Assembly: GCA_023301785.1 (NCBI GenBank)
Contig: JALZUF010000003.1
Span: 1-7,481 of the forward strand
Length of the DNA: 7,481 bases
Source: Alphaproteobacteria bacterium
Lineage (GTDB): Bacteria > Pseudomonadota > Alphaproteobacteria > Micavibrionales > Micavibrionaceae
Reading direction: 5' to 3'
Of this stretch, positions 1-6,321 are shown piece after piece. The position numbers were made by a program, and so were the translations under genes. How positions within the stretch are numbered: the stretch's first letter is position 1; each line of letters starts with the position of its first letter. The notes under the pieces are model-generated. The model saw only the letters and a program-made list of their open reading frames with translations, did not search any database and had not been told where the DNA came from.

Positions 1-1187
1 ATTGTGTTGTCTTTAATAAGCGCGATCAGACCACCAAGTTGTTCCGCAGAGATAGGGGAGTCGGCAAGGCGTTTATCATCTTTGTTTAGCGCACCGAGTA
101 ATTCGTTGATCACCCAGTTTGCCGCCAATTTGGCATCATTATCATTTGCAACGGCTTCATAATATTCTGCACGTGATTTTTCAGCTATAAGAACGCTTGA
201 ATCATAAAGGCTCAGGCCGTAATCGCCCATGAAACGGTGTTTCTTTTGATCTGGTAATTCGGGCAAGGTTGCTTTGATTTCTTCGATCATGCCGTCTTTT
301 AGAACCAATGGCAGTAAGTCTGGGCAAGGGAAGTAACGGTAATCATGCGCTTCTTCTTTTGAGCGCATAGAGCGTGTTTCCATTTTCACAGGGTCCCAAA
401 GGCGTGTTTCTTGAACAACCTCGTTTCCTGCTTCGATATGATCAATCTGGCGTTCAACCTCGAAATCAATAGCTTGCTGTATAGCTTTGACAGAGTTTAC
501 ATTTTTGATTTCGGCACGTGTCCCCAATTCATCCCCAGGCTTACGCACAGAGATATTCACATCCGCACGCATTGAACCCTCATCCATATTGCCGTCACAC
601 GTACCCAAATAACGTAAAATCATACGAATTTTAGTGATGTAGGCGGCGGCTTCATCGGGGCTGTTGATGTCAGGCTCGGAGACAATCTCCATCAATGCAC
701 AACCTGAACGGTTTAAATCAACGTAAGATTTTGTTGGGTGTTGGTCGTGAATGGATTTACCTGCATCTTGCTCCAAGTGAAGGCGCGTGATGCCAATATC
801 TTTTGTTGTGCCATCTGGTAAGTCAATTTCAATTTTACCTTCACCAACGATAGGGTCTTCAAACTGTGAGATTTGATAACCTTGCGGCAGGTCGGCGTAG
901 AAATAATTCTTACGGGCAAAGATAGATGTTTTGTTGATTTGTGCGTTTAAGCCCAATCCCGTACGGACAGCCTGTTCAACACAAAATTCGTTCAATACAG
1001 GCAGCATCCCAGGCATGGCGGCATCAACGAATGATACTTGCGTATTTTGTTCTGCGCCAAAATTTGTGGCTGAGCCGGAAAAAAGTTTTGATTTAGCGGT
1101 GATTTGCGCGTGGACTTCCATCCCAATCACAACTTCCCAATCGCCTGTTTCGCCTTTTACTAAATATTTGTTTTCTGCATTCGCCAT
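1..1187 (-). CDS. gatB: Asp/Glu-tRNA(Asn/Gln) amidotransferase subunit B, 3' end cut by window edge
   Basis: GatB binds the mischarged tRNA and activates its Glu or Asp side chain with ATP, so that ammonia released by GatA can amidate it in the GatCAB complex. From the ATG at 1187 there are 395 uninterrupted codons to the left edge. Family members are about 480 residues, so the C-terminal YqeY-like tail domain lies outside the window. Visible landmarks are VIGMEVHAQI (residues 20-29) at the start of the cradle domain, LEQDAGKS (138-145), the PET112/GatB signature VDLNRSGCALMEIVSEPD (156-173), MDEGSMRADVNISVR (201-215) and HDYRYFPCPDLLPL (281-294). The signature has Ala where many bacteria have Pro, which I recall as usual in alphaproteobacteria. 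The start lies 12 bp after the stop of the upstream transporter gene, with a weak CGGAA ribosome site. It is the last visible gene of the gatC-led run. The family call is secure. Confidence 0.97.
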   Translation of the reverse strand, partial: MANAENKYLVKGETGDWEVVIGMEVHAQITAKSKLFSGSATNFGAEQNTQVSFVDAAMPGMLPVLNEFCVEQAVRTGLGLNAQINKTSIFARKNYFYADLPQGYQISQFEDPIVGEGKIEIDLPDGTTKDIGITRLHLEQDAGKSIHDQHPTKSYVDLNRSGCALMEIVSEPDINSPDEAAAYITKIRMILRYLGTCDGNMDEGSMRADVNISVRKPGDELGTRAEIKNVNSVKAIQQAIDFEVERQIDHIEAGNEVVQETRLWDPVKMETRSMRSKEEAHDYRYFPCPDLLPLVLKDGMIEEIKATLPELPDQKKHRFMGDYGLSLYDSSVLIAEKSRAEYYEAVANDNDAKLAANWVINELLGALNKDDKRLADSPISAEQLGGLIALIKDNT

Positions 1188-1199
1188 TTTAAATTCCGT

Positions 1200-2132
1200 T
1201 TATTCTTCCTGATCTTGCTCAAAACCACCGTGGGAGGTGATTGTCGGCGAGATATGTTGGTTTTTAACACTTTCGCGGTAAATCATATATATACCGCTAA
1301 AGACTATAATCAGTGCGCCAAGTCCTGTCCAGATGTCTGGTACGCTTGAGAAGATTAAAATTCCAAATCCTGTTCCCCAAAGCAGTTGAACATAATGAAA
1401 TGGAGCAACAACCGCCGTATCGGCCATGCTGAAGGCTCGGGCAGTTAGTAATCCACCAGCTGTGTGGAAAAGGGCTATTATAAAAAAGTAGACCCAACTG
1501 ATGCCTGATGGAATATTGGCTTCGCCATCCCAAAAGTTCATGACACCAAAGACCTGCAGGCTAATGATGCAACCGAATAGAGAGAACGCCATAAGGGGCT
1601 CGTCTTCGCCAATTTTACGAACGAGTAAGTTTGCAATGGCAATAAGTACGGCTCCGAAGAGTACCGATAGTGCCACAATGTTTAAGGTCTCCGTCCATGG
1701 TTGAAGGACAACCATGACTCCAGCAAAGCCCATAATGATCGCGATCCATCGATGCTTATGAATTTGTTCCTTTAAAAAGAAGTAAGCCATAATCGTGGAA
1801 AAGAAAGGCGCAGCGAAAATTAATGTGTAAGTCACGCTAAGGCCTAATTTATGAAATGCATTCACGTTGATAATGAAAATACAGACACCGAGAAGCGCGC
1901 GAAAAACATGAAGCCACAATTTTTCTGTTCGTAATGTTGCTTTAATACCGCCAATAATCGGTGAGAGGACAATCAAGAACGGTAGGTAAAACATATTTAA
2001 GAAGAACGCGAGTTCAACAGGCTTGAATCCTTCGTCGGATAGAAGCTTGATAAACAAGTCGCCAATCGCAAAAAGGCTGAAGCCTAGAAGTGCATAAAGC
2101 ATTCCTTTTTTGTCTTTAATATTTAATGACAT
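1200..2132 (-). CDS. EamA/DMT-family transporter (second of a tandem pair)
   Basis: This is a 310-residue, roughly ten-helix inner-membrane permease of the drug/metabolite transporter superfamily, built from two EamA repeats (about residues 11-145 and 150-287). Landmarks are KHRWIAIIMGFAGVMVVLQP (127-144 and flanks) closing repeat 1, and ARAFSMADTAVVAPFHYVQLLWG followed by a final helix and IYRES closing repeat 2. A hydrophilic tail of about 20 residues (292-310) follows. I chose the ATG at 2132, whose product starts MSLNIKDKKG, over one at 2189. The upstream start would overlap the preceding gene by 46 bp and add a non-hydrophobic leader, while the 2132 start leaves an 11-bp gap and has AGGG about 9 bases upstream. 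It is clearly homologous to the gene just before it but diverged. The substrate cannot be read from the sequence; metabolite export or amino-acid or SAM transport are all seen in the family. Confidence 0.9.
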   Translation of the reverse strand: MSLNIKDKKGMLYALLGFSLFAIGDLFIKLLSDEGFKPVELAFFLNMFYLPFLIVLSPIIGGIKATLRTEKLWLHVFRALLGVCIFIINVNAFHKLGLSVTYTLIFAAPFFSTIMAYFFLKEQIHKHRWIAIIMGFAGVMVVLQPWTETLNIVALSVLFGAVLIAIANLLVRKIGEDEPLMAFSLFGCIISLQVFGVMNFWDGEANIPSGISWVYFFIIALFHTAGGLLTARAFSMADTAVVAPFHYVQLLWGTGFGILIFSSVPDIWTGLGALIIVFSGIYMIYRESVKNQHISPTITSHGGFEQDQEE

Positions 2133-2143
2133 CGTCCAGTACC

Positions 2144-3019
2144 CTAAGTGATTTTTTTGTTTTCTCGGTAGACGAGGAAGATACCACAAGCAACGATAAT
2201 GAAGCCACCGATAAAGGTCGTGATGTCAGGAATTTGTTTGAACACAAAATAGCCTATTAAGCTTCCCCAAATAATTTGAGAATATTGCGTAGGCGCAACG
2301 GCAGAGCTTTCACCGACGGCAAAAGCTTTGCTGAATAGAAGGAATCCAGTGAGGTAAGCCGCGCCTGCTGGAATGAAATAAATTAGATGCTCCAAGGCAA
2401 TAGGTTGCCATACGCCGGTAAGATATGTGAACGGTACGGTAATTAGAAGATTGATGGCTAAAGCAATAAAACATAAAGAGAGTAATGTTTCTTTGTCACC
2501 GAGCATACGCGTTGTGATGGCTAATCCCGCCCAGACGATAGCGGCGGCGATTGAGATGAGAGATGTGATTTGAAAGCTATCAACGCCAGGTTTTAAAACG
2601 ATAATAACACCGATGAAGGCAACGGCAATCGTACACCATCGATGCCAACCAATACGTTCTTTAAAGATGAAAAAACCAATAATGGCAACCCAGAACGAAC
2701 CCGATAAGATGAGTGCGTAATTTGTCGCCAAATCAACATGCTTGAGAGCTAAGATAAACAGTAACCAAAATGCTGTTCCAATTAGGCCACGATAGATTTG
2801 AAGTTTAAGTTGGCTGGTTTGATAAAGTTTTTTAAAGCCGCCAAAGAAGGGGGCTATTAAAACCAGAAGTAATGTTTCAAAGCCAATCGCAATCGTTGCG
2901 GCAAAGGTTGGTGAATAAAATTCGTATGTAGATTTAAGTGTGGCATCACCAATGTTAAAGCAAAGAAATGCAATGAGAGCCATCACAATGGCTTTGGTGT
3001 TAATATTTAAGTTTTGCAT
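2144..3019 (-). CDS. EamA/DMT-family transporter (first of a tandem pair)
   Basis: This is a 291-residue inner-membrane permease with two EamA repeats and about ten hydrophobic helices (near residues 10-28, 36-58, 76-92, 99-119, 127-144, 150-171, 180-199, 208-230, 238-262, 265-284). The repeat-1 end HRWCTIAVAFIGVIIVLKPG (126-145) and the repeat-2 block KAFAVGESSAVAPTQYSQIIWG, with the closing VYRE, match the neighbouring transporter position for position. The pair therefore looks like an old tandem duplication. The ATG at 3019 lies 12 bp after the stop of the cysteine-rich gene. The bases before it (ACCCCTT) are not a Shine-Dalgarno, so translation may be coupled to the upstream gene; Met13 at 2983 is an alternative start without a better site. 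Stop is TAG. The substrate is unknown. Confidence 0.9.
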   Translation of the reverse strand: MQNLNINTKAIVMALIAFLCFNIGDATLKSTYEFYSPTFAATIAIGFETLLLVLIAPFFGGFKKLYQTSQLKLQIYRGLIGTAFWLLFILALKHVDLATNYALILSGSFWVAIIGFFIFKERIGWHRWCTIAVAFIGVIIVLKPGVDSFQITSLISIAAAIVWAGLAITTRMLGDKETLLSLCFIALAINLLITVPFTYLTGVWQPIALEHLIYFIPAGAAYLTGFLLFSKAFAVGESSAVAPTQYSQIIWGSLIGYFVFKQIPDITTFIGGFIIVACGIFLVYRENKKIT

Positions 3020-3031
3020 AAGGGGTAATGT

Positions 3032-3574
3032 TTAGAACAGGCAGCCCATAATTTGTTTTTTGGTGTAGTTCTGAAATTCAGGATCGGCTTCAAGCGCGCT
3101 CATCGGATCAGATACATTTGGATTGCGGCGTAAGATGCCAGTGAAAATTTCTTCACTATTTTGTCCTAAATGCTTTGCAATTTTATCCGCCATACAACCA
3201 CATAGCTTCGTTGGATTTTTGCTAACTTTTGCTGTTTGTGGGTTTTGAACGCACGTGCTGTAGTAATGATCACGAGCAGGGTATTCCATGCACGGGGCAT
3301 AGACCTTCGTCAGCATATGGTTTACGGCTGGGCGTGCAATTGTAAGATCAGAATTGTTCATATCTTGAATATCTTCTGTGGTCATGTGATCCATCATTTT
3401 TGCGGCGGTACATGAACATAAATAATCCTGACTTTCTTTGGTCAGGTTTGCAGGGCGTTCTTTTGATGCACAGGTGTTGTAATAACTTTGTGCCATATCC
3501 TTTGAAACAGCGGCGGCGTTCGCGCTAGTGACGTTGGCGATTAGAACCATTGATAAGATAAATAAAATACGCAT
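3032..3574 (-). CDS. Secreted cysteine-rich protein with duplicated Cys module, unknown function
   Basis: I do not recognise this 180-residue protein. Residues 1-20 form a signal peptide (MRILFILSMVLIANVTSANA, AxA-type cleavage site before AAVSKD), so the mature protein is probably periplasmic or secreted. The mature part contains two similar modules. Module 1 runs SYYNTC35...LC53SC55TAAKMMDH and closes at C95; module 2 runs HYYSTC108...LC125GC127MADKIAKH and closes at C178 near the C-terminus. Each has four cysteines spaced C-x16/17-C-x-C-x39/50-C, eight in total, an even number that suits two disulfides per module. CxC could alternatively bind a metal or heme-related ligand, but there is no CxxCH motif. 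A good ribosome site (AAGGA about 10 bases before the ATG) supports the start. It lies 34 bp after gatA and 12 bp before the first transporter, consistent with one operon. Confidence 0.85.
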   Translation of the reverse strand: MRILFILSMVLIANVTSANAAAVSKDMAQSYYNTCASKERPANLTKESQDYLCSCTAAKMMDHMTTEDIQDMNNSDLTIARPAVNHMLTKVYAPCMEYPARDHYYSTCVQNPQTAKVSKNPTKLCGCMADKIAKHLGQNSEEIFTGILRRNPNVSDPMSALEADPEFQNYTKKQIMGCLF

Positions 3575-3608
3575 TGCTAAATTTTCCTTTTTCTAAGGGT
3601 TTTATTAT

Positions 3609-5096
3609 TTAAGCCGCGATCTTTCCGATGGATTGCGGTTGTGCTGTAAAATTCACTGCTTTTTCTAAAGCGTTTCCAACACGTAAAACAGTTTCTTCAT
3701 CCCATGGGCGCCCGATCACCTGAAGGCCTAATGGTAATCCTTGAGCGCTTAAGCCACCAGGTACGGACATACCAGGCAATCCAGCCAATGACGCAGGAAT
3801 CGTGAAAACATCATTTAAATACATTTTAACAGGATCGTCCTCGTTTTCGCCAATTGCGAACGCGGCGCTAGGCGCAGTAGGGGTTAGAAGCGCATCACAT
3901 TTTTTGTAAGCTTCGGTGAAATCATTCGCTATTAAGCGTCTAACTTTTTGTGCTTTGATGTAATAAGCGTCGTAATAACCAGAGGAAAGGGCGTATGTGC
4001 CGATCATAATACGGCGGATAACTTCCTCGCCAAAACCTTCGGCGCGCGTGTTTTCGTATGTTGAATCTAGATTGTCTCCATCCACGCGCAGTCCAAATTT
4101 TACACCGTCATAGCGTGCTAAATTTGATGAAGCCTCGGCAGGGGCAATAACGTAATAGGTCGGCAGAGCGTATTTTGTATGTGGCAATGAAACATCAACA
4201 ATTTCTGCACCCGCATCTTTAAGCATGGCGATACCATCATCCCAAAGTTTGGAAATTTCTTCTGGAATACCATCAATACGGTATTCTTTTGGAATACCAA
4301 TTTTTAAACCTTTAACATCACCAGCCAATGCACCTGCAAAGTCAGGCACTTTCAGATCGGCACTGGTTGAATCTTTTGGATCAAAACCAGACATTGATTG
4401 TAACAGCAAGGCCGCATCTTCAACATTACGGCCAAACGCACCAGCTTGATCGAGAGATGAAGCAAAGGCAACGATACCCCAACGTGAACAGCGTCCATAA
4501 GTTGGCTTAATGCCCGCCAAACCACAAAAGGCCGCAGGTTGACGAATTGAACCACCTGTATCTGTTCCTGTTGCCGCCATGGCAATGCGTGCGGAAACAG
4601 CGGCGGCAGAGCCACCAGAAGATCCGCCCGGAACAAGATCGGCATTATTGCCGTCATTAGCTTTCCACGGGCTGATGACGTTTCCAAAATGTGATGTTGT
4701 GTTTGATGAACCCATCGCACAATCATCCATGTTAGCTTTACCAAGTGTCACTGCACCAGCGTCTAGTAATTTTTGACTGACTGTTGATTCATATTGCGGA
4801 ACAAAGTTGTGAAGAATGCCACTGGCCGCTGTTGTACGAACATCTTTTGTACAAAAGATATCTTTCATCGCGATAGGGATTCCATCAAGCTCGCCAGCAT
4901 TTCCTGCCGCGCGTCGCTTGTCACTCTCCGCTGCTTGCTTAAGGGCAAGCTCAGGTGTTTCAGTAATATAAGCGTTTAAGCCTTTAGAAGCCGCCATCGC
5001 ATCAATGTGCGCTTGTGTGATTTCAACGGAAGTGAAATCTTTGTTTTCTAGACCTTTAAGAGCCTCGGCCATTGTCATGTTGGTTAGATCAGTCAT
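3609..5096 (-). CDS. gatA: Asp/Glu-tRNA(Asn/Gln) amidotransferase subunit A
   Basis: GatA is the glutaminase of the GatCAB complex. It hydrolyses glutamine and sends ammonia to GatB, which amidates Glu-tRNA(Gln) or Asp-tRNA(Asn). The 495-residue length is normal for the family. It is an amidase-signature enzyme with a Ser-cisSer-Lys triad readable as K78 in DGIPIAMKDIFCTK, S159 in the PGGSSGGSAAAV loop (157-167), and the nucleophile S183 in GTDTGGSIRQPAAFCG (177-192). The 24-residue spacing between the two serines is as expected, and all catalytic residues are present. About six extra residues precede the glycine-serine loop. The ATG at 5096 is 5 bp after the stop of the small membrane-protein gene. 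The ribosome site is weak (GAAGAT), so translational coupling is plausible. The start MTDLTNMTMAEALKGL gives the usual N-terminal helix. Stop is TAA. Confidence 0.98.
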   Translation of the reverse strand: MTDLTNMTMAEALKGLENKDFTSVEITQAHIDAMAASKGLNAYITETPELALKQAAESDKRRAAGNAGELDGIPIAMKDIFCTKDVRTTAASGILHNFVPQYESTVSQKLLDAGAVTLGKANMDDCAMGSSNTTSHFGNVISPWKANDGNNADLVPGGSSGGSAAAVSARIAMAATGTDTGGSIRQPAAFCGLAGIKPTYGRCSRWGIVAFASSLDQAGAFGRNVEDAALLLQSMSGFDPKDSTSADLKVPDFAGALAGDVKGLKIGIPKEYRIDGIPEEISKLWDDGIAMLKDAGAEIVDVSLPHTKYALPTYYVIAPAEASSNLARYDGVKFGLRVDGDNLDSTYENTRAEGFGEEVIRRIMIGTYALSSGYYDAYYIKAQKVRRLIANDFTEAYKKCDALLTPTAPSAAFAIGENEDDPVKMYLNDVFTIPASLAGLPGMSVPGGLSAQGLPLGLQVIGRPWDEETVLRVGNALEKAVNFTAQPQSIGKIAA

Positions 5097-5101
5097 AAAT
5101 T

Positions 5102-5377
5102 TTAATCTTCGTGTTTTTCTGGGTGTTTAATTTCGGTTCTGCTAACGCGGTTGCCCATCGCATTTAAAATGAAAAATGAGATAACGCCTGTTAAAACAAA
5201 TGCGCCTGCCAGTAGGCCGCCAAGAAATAAAGTTTCTTGATTAAAAATAAATTGGCTAGCGATGAACATAACCACAGCAGCTATAATATTAATTATAAAT
5301 ACGATTGGCGCGGCGTATTTTAAACTTTGGCGCGCGTCTTTGTATGTGATGTCATCTGGATTGTTAATCTGGTTCAT
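5102..5377 (-). CDS. Small two-helix membrane protein between gatC and gatA, unknown function
   Basis: I do not recognise this 91-residue protein. It has a polar N-terminus (MNQINNPDDITYKDARQSLK), a hydrophobic helix at about residues 21-44, a short polar turn (NQET), a second helix at about 49-74, and a charged tail RVSRTEIKHPEKHED. This is a helical hairpin in the inner membrane, probably with both ends cytoplasmic. No catalytic motif or cysteine is visible. I chose the ATG at 5377 because a purine-rich site (AAGAGAG) lies about 10 bases upstream. An in-frame ATG at 5428 would overlap the end of gatC by 26 bp and add a basic leader. The gene begins 25 bp after gatC and ends 5 bp before gatA, so it is co-transcribed with them. 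Whether it has any role with the amidotransferase is unknown. Confidence 0.75.
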   Translation of the reverse strand: MNQINNPDDITYKDARQSLKYAAPIVFIINIIAAVVMFIASQFIFNQETLFLGGLLAGAFVLTGVISFFILNAMGNRVSRTEIKHPEKHED

Positions 5378-5402
5378 TTTTTTATTCTCTCTTAATAATT
5401 TT

Positions 5403-5690
5403 CTATTCAACAACTTTTGGAACAACAAAATAGCCTTCTAAAGTTTCAGGGGCGTTTGCTAAAATTTCTTTTTGATATCCACCATCGGTAACTTCATCTG
5501 GGCGAAGGCGCAAATTGATATCAACAACACTTGCTAATGGTTCAACATTGTCTGTGTTAACTTCGGCTAATTGCTCGACAAAACCAATAATATTTGAAAG
5601 TTGAGGTACAAGAGCTTCTAATTTTTCATCACTCATTTTAATACGAGCAAGACTAGCAACTTTTGCGACATCTTTTTTTGTTAGAGACAT
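5403..5690 (-). CDS. gatC: Asp/Glu-tRNA(Asn/Gln) amidotransferase subunit C
   Basis: GatC is the small stabilising subunit that wraps around the GatA-GatB interface. The 95-residue length is typical. Recognisable family features are the N-terminal helix MSLTKKDVAKVASLARIKMSDE, the second helix with LSNIIGFVEQLAEVNTDNVEPL (the conserved region around VEPL), the LRPDEV segment (residues about 62-67), and the C-terminal GYFVVPKVVE, where xxFxVPxV is conserved. The ATG at 5690 has a good ribosome site, AGGA, 9 bases upstream. It is the first gene of the minus-strand run and is divergent from ruvX across a roughly 104-bp intergenic region. Stop is TAG. Confidence 0.97.
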   Translation of the reverse strand: MSLTKKDVAKVASLARIKMSDEKLEALVPQLSNIIGFVEQLAEVNTDNVEPLASVVDINLRLRPDEVTDGGYQKEILANAPETLEGYFVVPKVVE

Positions 5691-5710
5691 AATGTGATTT
5701 CCTGTAATGA

Positions 5711-5743
5711 ATTATCTGTATGTTTTACCTGTGCGCCTGACAA
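5711..5743 (-). promoter_or_regulatory. Candidate sigma70-type promoter for the gatC-led operon
   Basis: On the minus strand, TTGTCA (5743-5738, one mismatch to TTGACA) is followed after 17 bases by TACAGA (5720-5715), which runs straight into GATAAT (5716-5711). TACAGA is a poor -10 at the right spacing; GATAAT is a good -10 but 21 bases away. Either would start transcription about 14-18 bases before the gatC ATG, leaving room for the AGGA ribosome site. The assignment is tentative. Confidence 0.35.
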
Positions 5744-5760
5744 GACGCAAAGGTTTTTTT
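5727..5760 (+). terminator. Hairpin followed by seven T in the divergent intergenic region
   Basis: Arms ACCTGTGCG (5727-5735) and CGCAAAGGT (5746-5754) pair at 8 of 9 positions around a 10-base loop, and a run of seven T (5754-5760) follows on the plus strand. This is the shape of an intrinsic terminator for plus-strand transcripts, although no plus-strand gene precedes it. It could stop antisense transcription coming out of the gat genes. It also overlaps the candidate -35 elements of both gatC and ruvX, so an operator role is an alternative. Confidence 0.35.
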
Positions 5761-5787
5761 GATATGTGCGTTAAGAATTGTTATAAA
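5759..5787 (+). promoter_or_regulatory. Sigma70-type promoter of ruvX
   Basis: TTGATA (5759-5764, 5 of 6 to consensus) is separated by exactly 17 bases from TATAAA (5782-5787, 5 of 6). The expected transcription start, 7-8 bases past the -10, falls at 5794-5795, which is the A of the ruvX ATG. The transcript may therefore be leaderless. Confidence 0.6.
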
Positions 5788-5794
5788 ACCAATT

Positions 5795-6286
5795 ATGAAG
5801 ATTAAATTGCTCCAAAACTGTCTTGATCGTACCCCCAAAGATTGCCGTCTTATGGGGTTGGATTTAGGTACAAAGACGATCGGTATTGCGATTAGTGACG
5901 CAGGACAATCGATTGCCACGCCTGTGGCCACCATCAAGCGAACGAAATTCAGTAAAGATATTATTGAGCTAGGCAAGTTGGTTAAAGAATATGAAATTGG
6001 TGGTTATATTATTGGCTGGCCCCTTAATATGGATGGCTCTGAAGGGGCGGGATGCGATCGTACAAGATCTTTTGCAGATGAAATGACCCGTAATCCTGAA
6101 ATCTTTGGTAATAACCCCTTTATTGCTTACTTTGATGAAAGGTTATCCACACAGTCTGTTGATAACTCTATGGATAACCGTGTGGATATGAAGAGAAGTT
6201 CTAAGAGAAATGCCAAAAATAGCGGTTTAATCGATAAATTAGCAGCGCAGATCATCCTGCAATCTGCCTTAGATAGCCTAATTTAA
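5795..6286 (+). CDS. ruvX: RuvX/YqgF family putative pre-16S rRNA nuclease (Holliday-junction-resolvase-like)
   Basis: This is a 163-residue RNase H-fold protein of the YqgF family. Members are reported to process the 5' end of 16S rRNA precursor, and some are annotated as Holliday junction resolvases. Landmarks are the first strand GLDLGTKTIGIAISD with the acidic residue D23, the GWPLNMDGSEG loop (74-84, usually GLPLNMDG), AYFDERLST (111-119) with D114/E115, and IDKLAAQIILQSALD with D147. The acidic residues needed for metal binding are in place. Between DERLST and D147 is a polar segment (SVDNSMDNRVDM) encoded by an imperfect 12-base triple repeat. I chose ATG 5795, giving an N-terminal lead-in like that of alphaproteobacterial relatives. 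The in-frame TTG at 5759 would lie inside the -35 element. No Shine-Dalgarno precedes the ATG. The gene is divergent from gatC. Confidence 0.93.
   Translation: MKIKLLQNCLDRTPKDCRLMGLDLGTKTIGIAISDAGQSIATPVATIKRTKFSKDIIELGKLVKEYEIGGYIIGWPLNMDGSEGAGCDRTRSFADEMTRNPEIFGNNPFIAYFDERLSTQSVDNSMDNRVDMKRSSKRNAKNSGLIDKLAAQIILQSALDSLI
6155..6190 (+). repeat. Imperfect 12-bp tandem repeat, three units, within ruvX
   Basis: The units are TCTGTTGATAAC (6155-6166), TCTATGGATAAC (6167-6178) and CGTGTGGATATG (6179-6190). Units 1 and 2 match at 10 of 12 bases and units 2 and 3 at 7 of 12. They encode SVDN-SMDN-RVDM in a non-conserved loop of RuvX, so the repeat is in frame and probably tolerated by the fold. 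Confidence 0.5.
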
Positions 6287-6315
6287 TTGACATAACGTTA
6301 ATTTATCTGTATTTT
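6287..6315 (+). promoter_or_regulatory. Candidate promoter of the 279-residue gene, with a small palindrome in the spacer
   Basis: A perfect TTGACA (6287-6292) begins right after the ruvX stop codon. Seventeen bases later comes TATTTT (6310-6315, 4 of 6 to TATAAT). The start of transcription would fall at about 6322, the ATG itself. The spacer contains the 8-base palindrome TAACGTTA (6293-6300), which could bind a regulator but may be chance in AT-rich DNA. Confidence 0.5.
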
Positions 6316-6321
6316 AGGGGT

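Noticed and set aside
2133..2189. Upstream ATG at 2189 for the second transporter.
   Set aside because: It would overlap the preceding gene by 46 bp and add a polar 19-residue leader not typical of EamA proteins. The ATG at 2132 has AGGG at suitable distance.
3575..3608. Possible CCTT/AAGG stem hiding the ribosome site of the Cys-rich protein gene.
   Set aside because: Only four base pairs with a five-base loop, too weak to call a regulatory structure or terminator.
4257..4299. Two near-identical 16-base direct repeats (TTCTTCTGGAATACCA and TTCTTTTGGAATACCA), 27 bases apart, in gatA.
   Set aside because: They encode GIPKE and GIPEE nine codons apart in frame in a variable part of GatA. Too short and isolated to be a mobile or regulatory repeat.
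4352..4744. A 130-codon open frame on the same strand as gatA in another frame, plus shorter frames at 713-919, 931-1212, 1297-1533, 4225-4449 and 6699-7013.
   Set aside because: All are contained in well-supported genes, show no family motifs or sensible ribosome sites, and are low-complexity by-products of the real reading frames.
4842..4859. Perfect 18-bp palindrome ATCTTTTGTACAAAAGAT inside gatA.
   Set aside because: It encodes the conserved IFCTKD segment of GatA next to the catalytic lysine motif, with ordinary AT-rich codons. It lies mid-gene away from any start, so chance plus protein constraint is the simpler explanation.
5759..5794. Upstream TTG start for ruvX adding 12 residues.
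   Set aside because: The TTG lies in the -35 hexamer of the ruvX promoter, upstream of the predicted transcription start, and no ribosome site precedes it.
5725..5976. Minus-strand 83-codon open frame across the ruvX start and intergenic region.
   Set aside because: It runs opposite to the conserved RuvX N-terminal motif GLDLGTKT and overlaps the ruvX promoter. No recognisable protein features.
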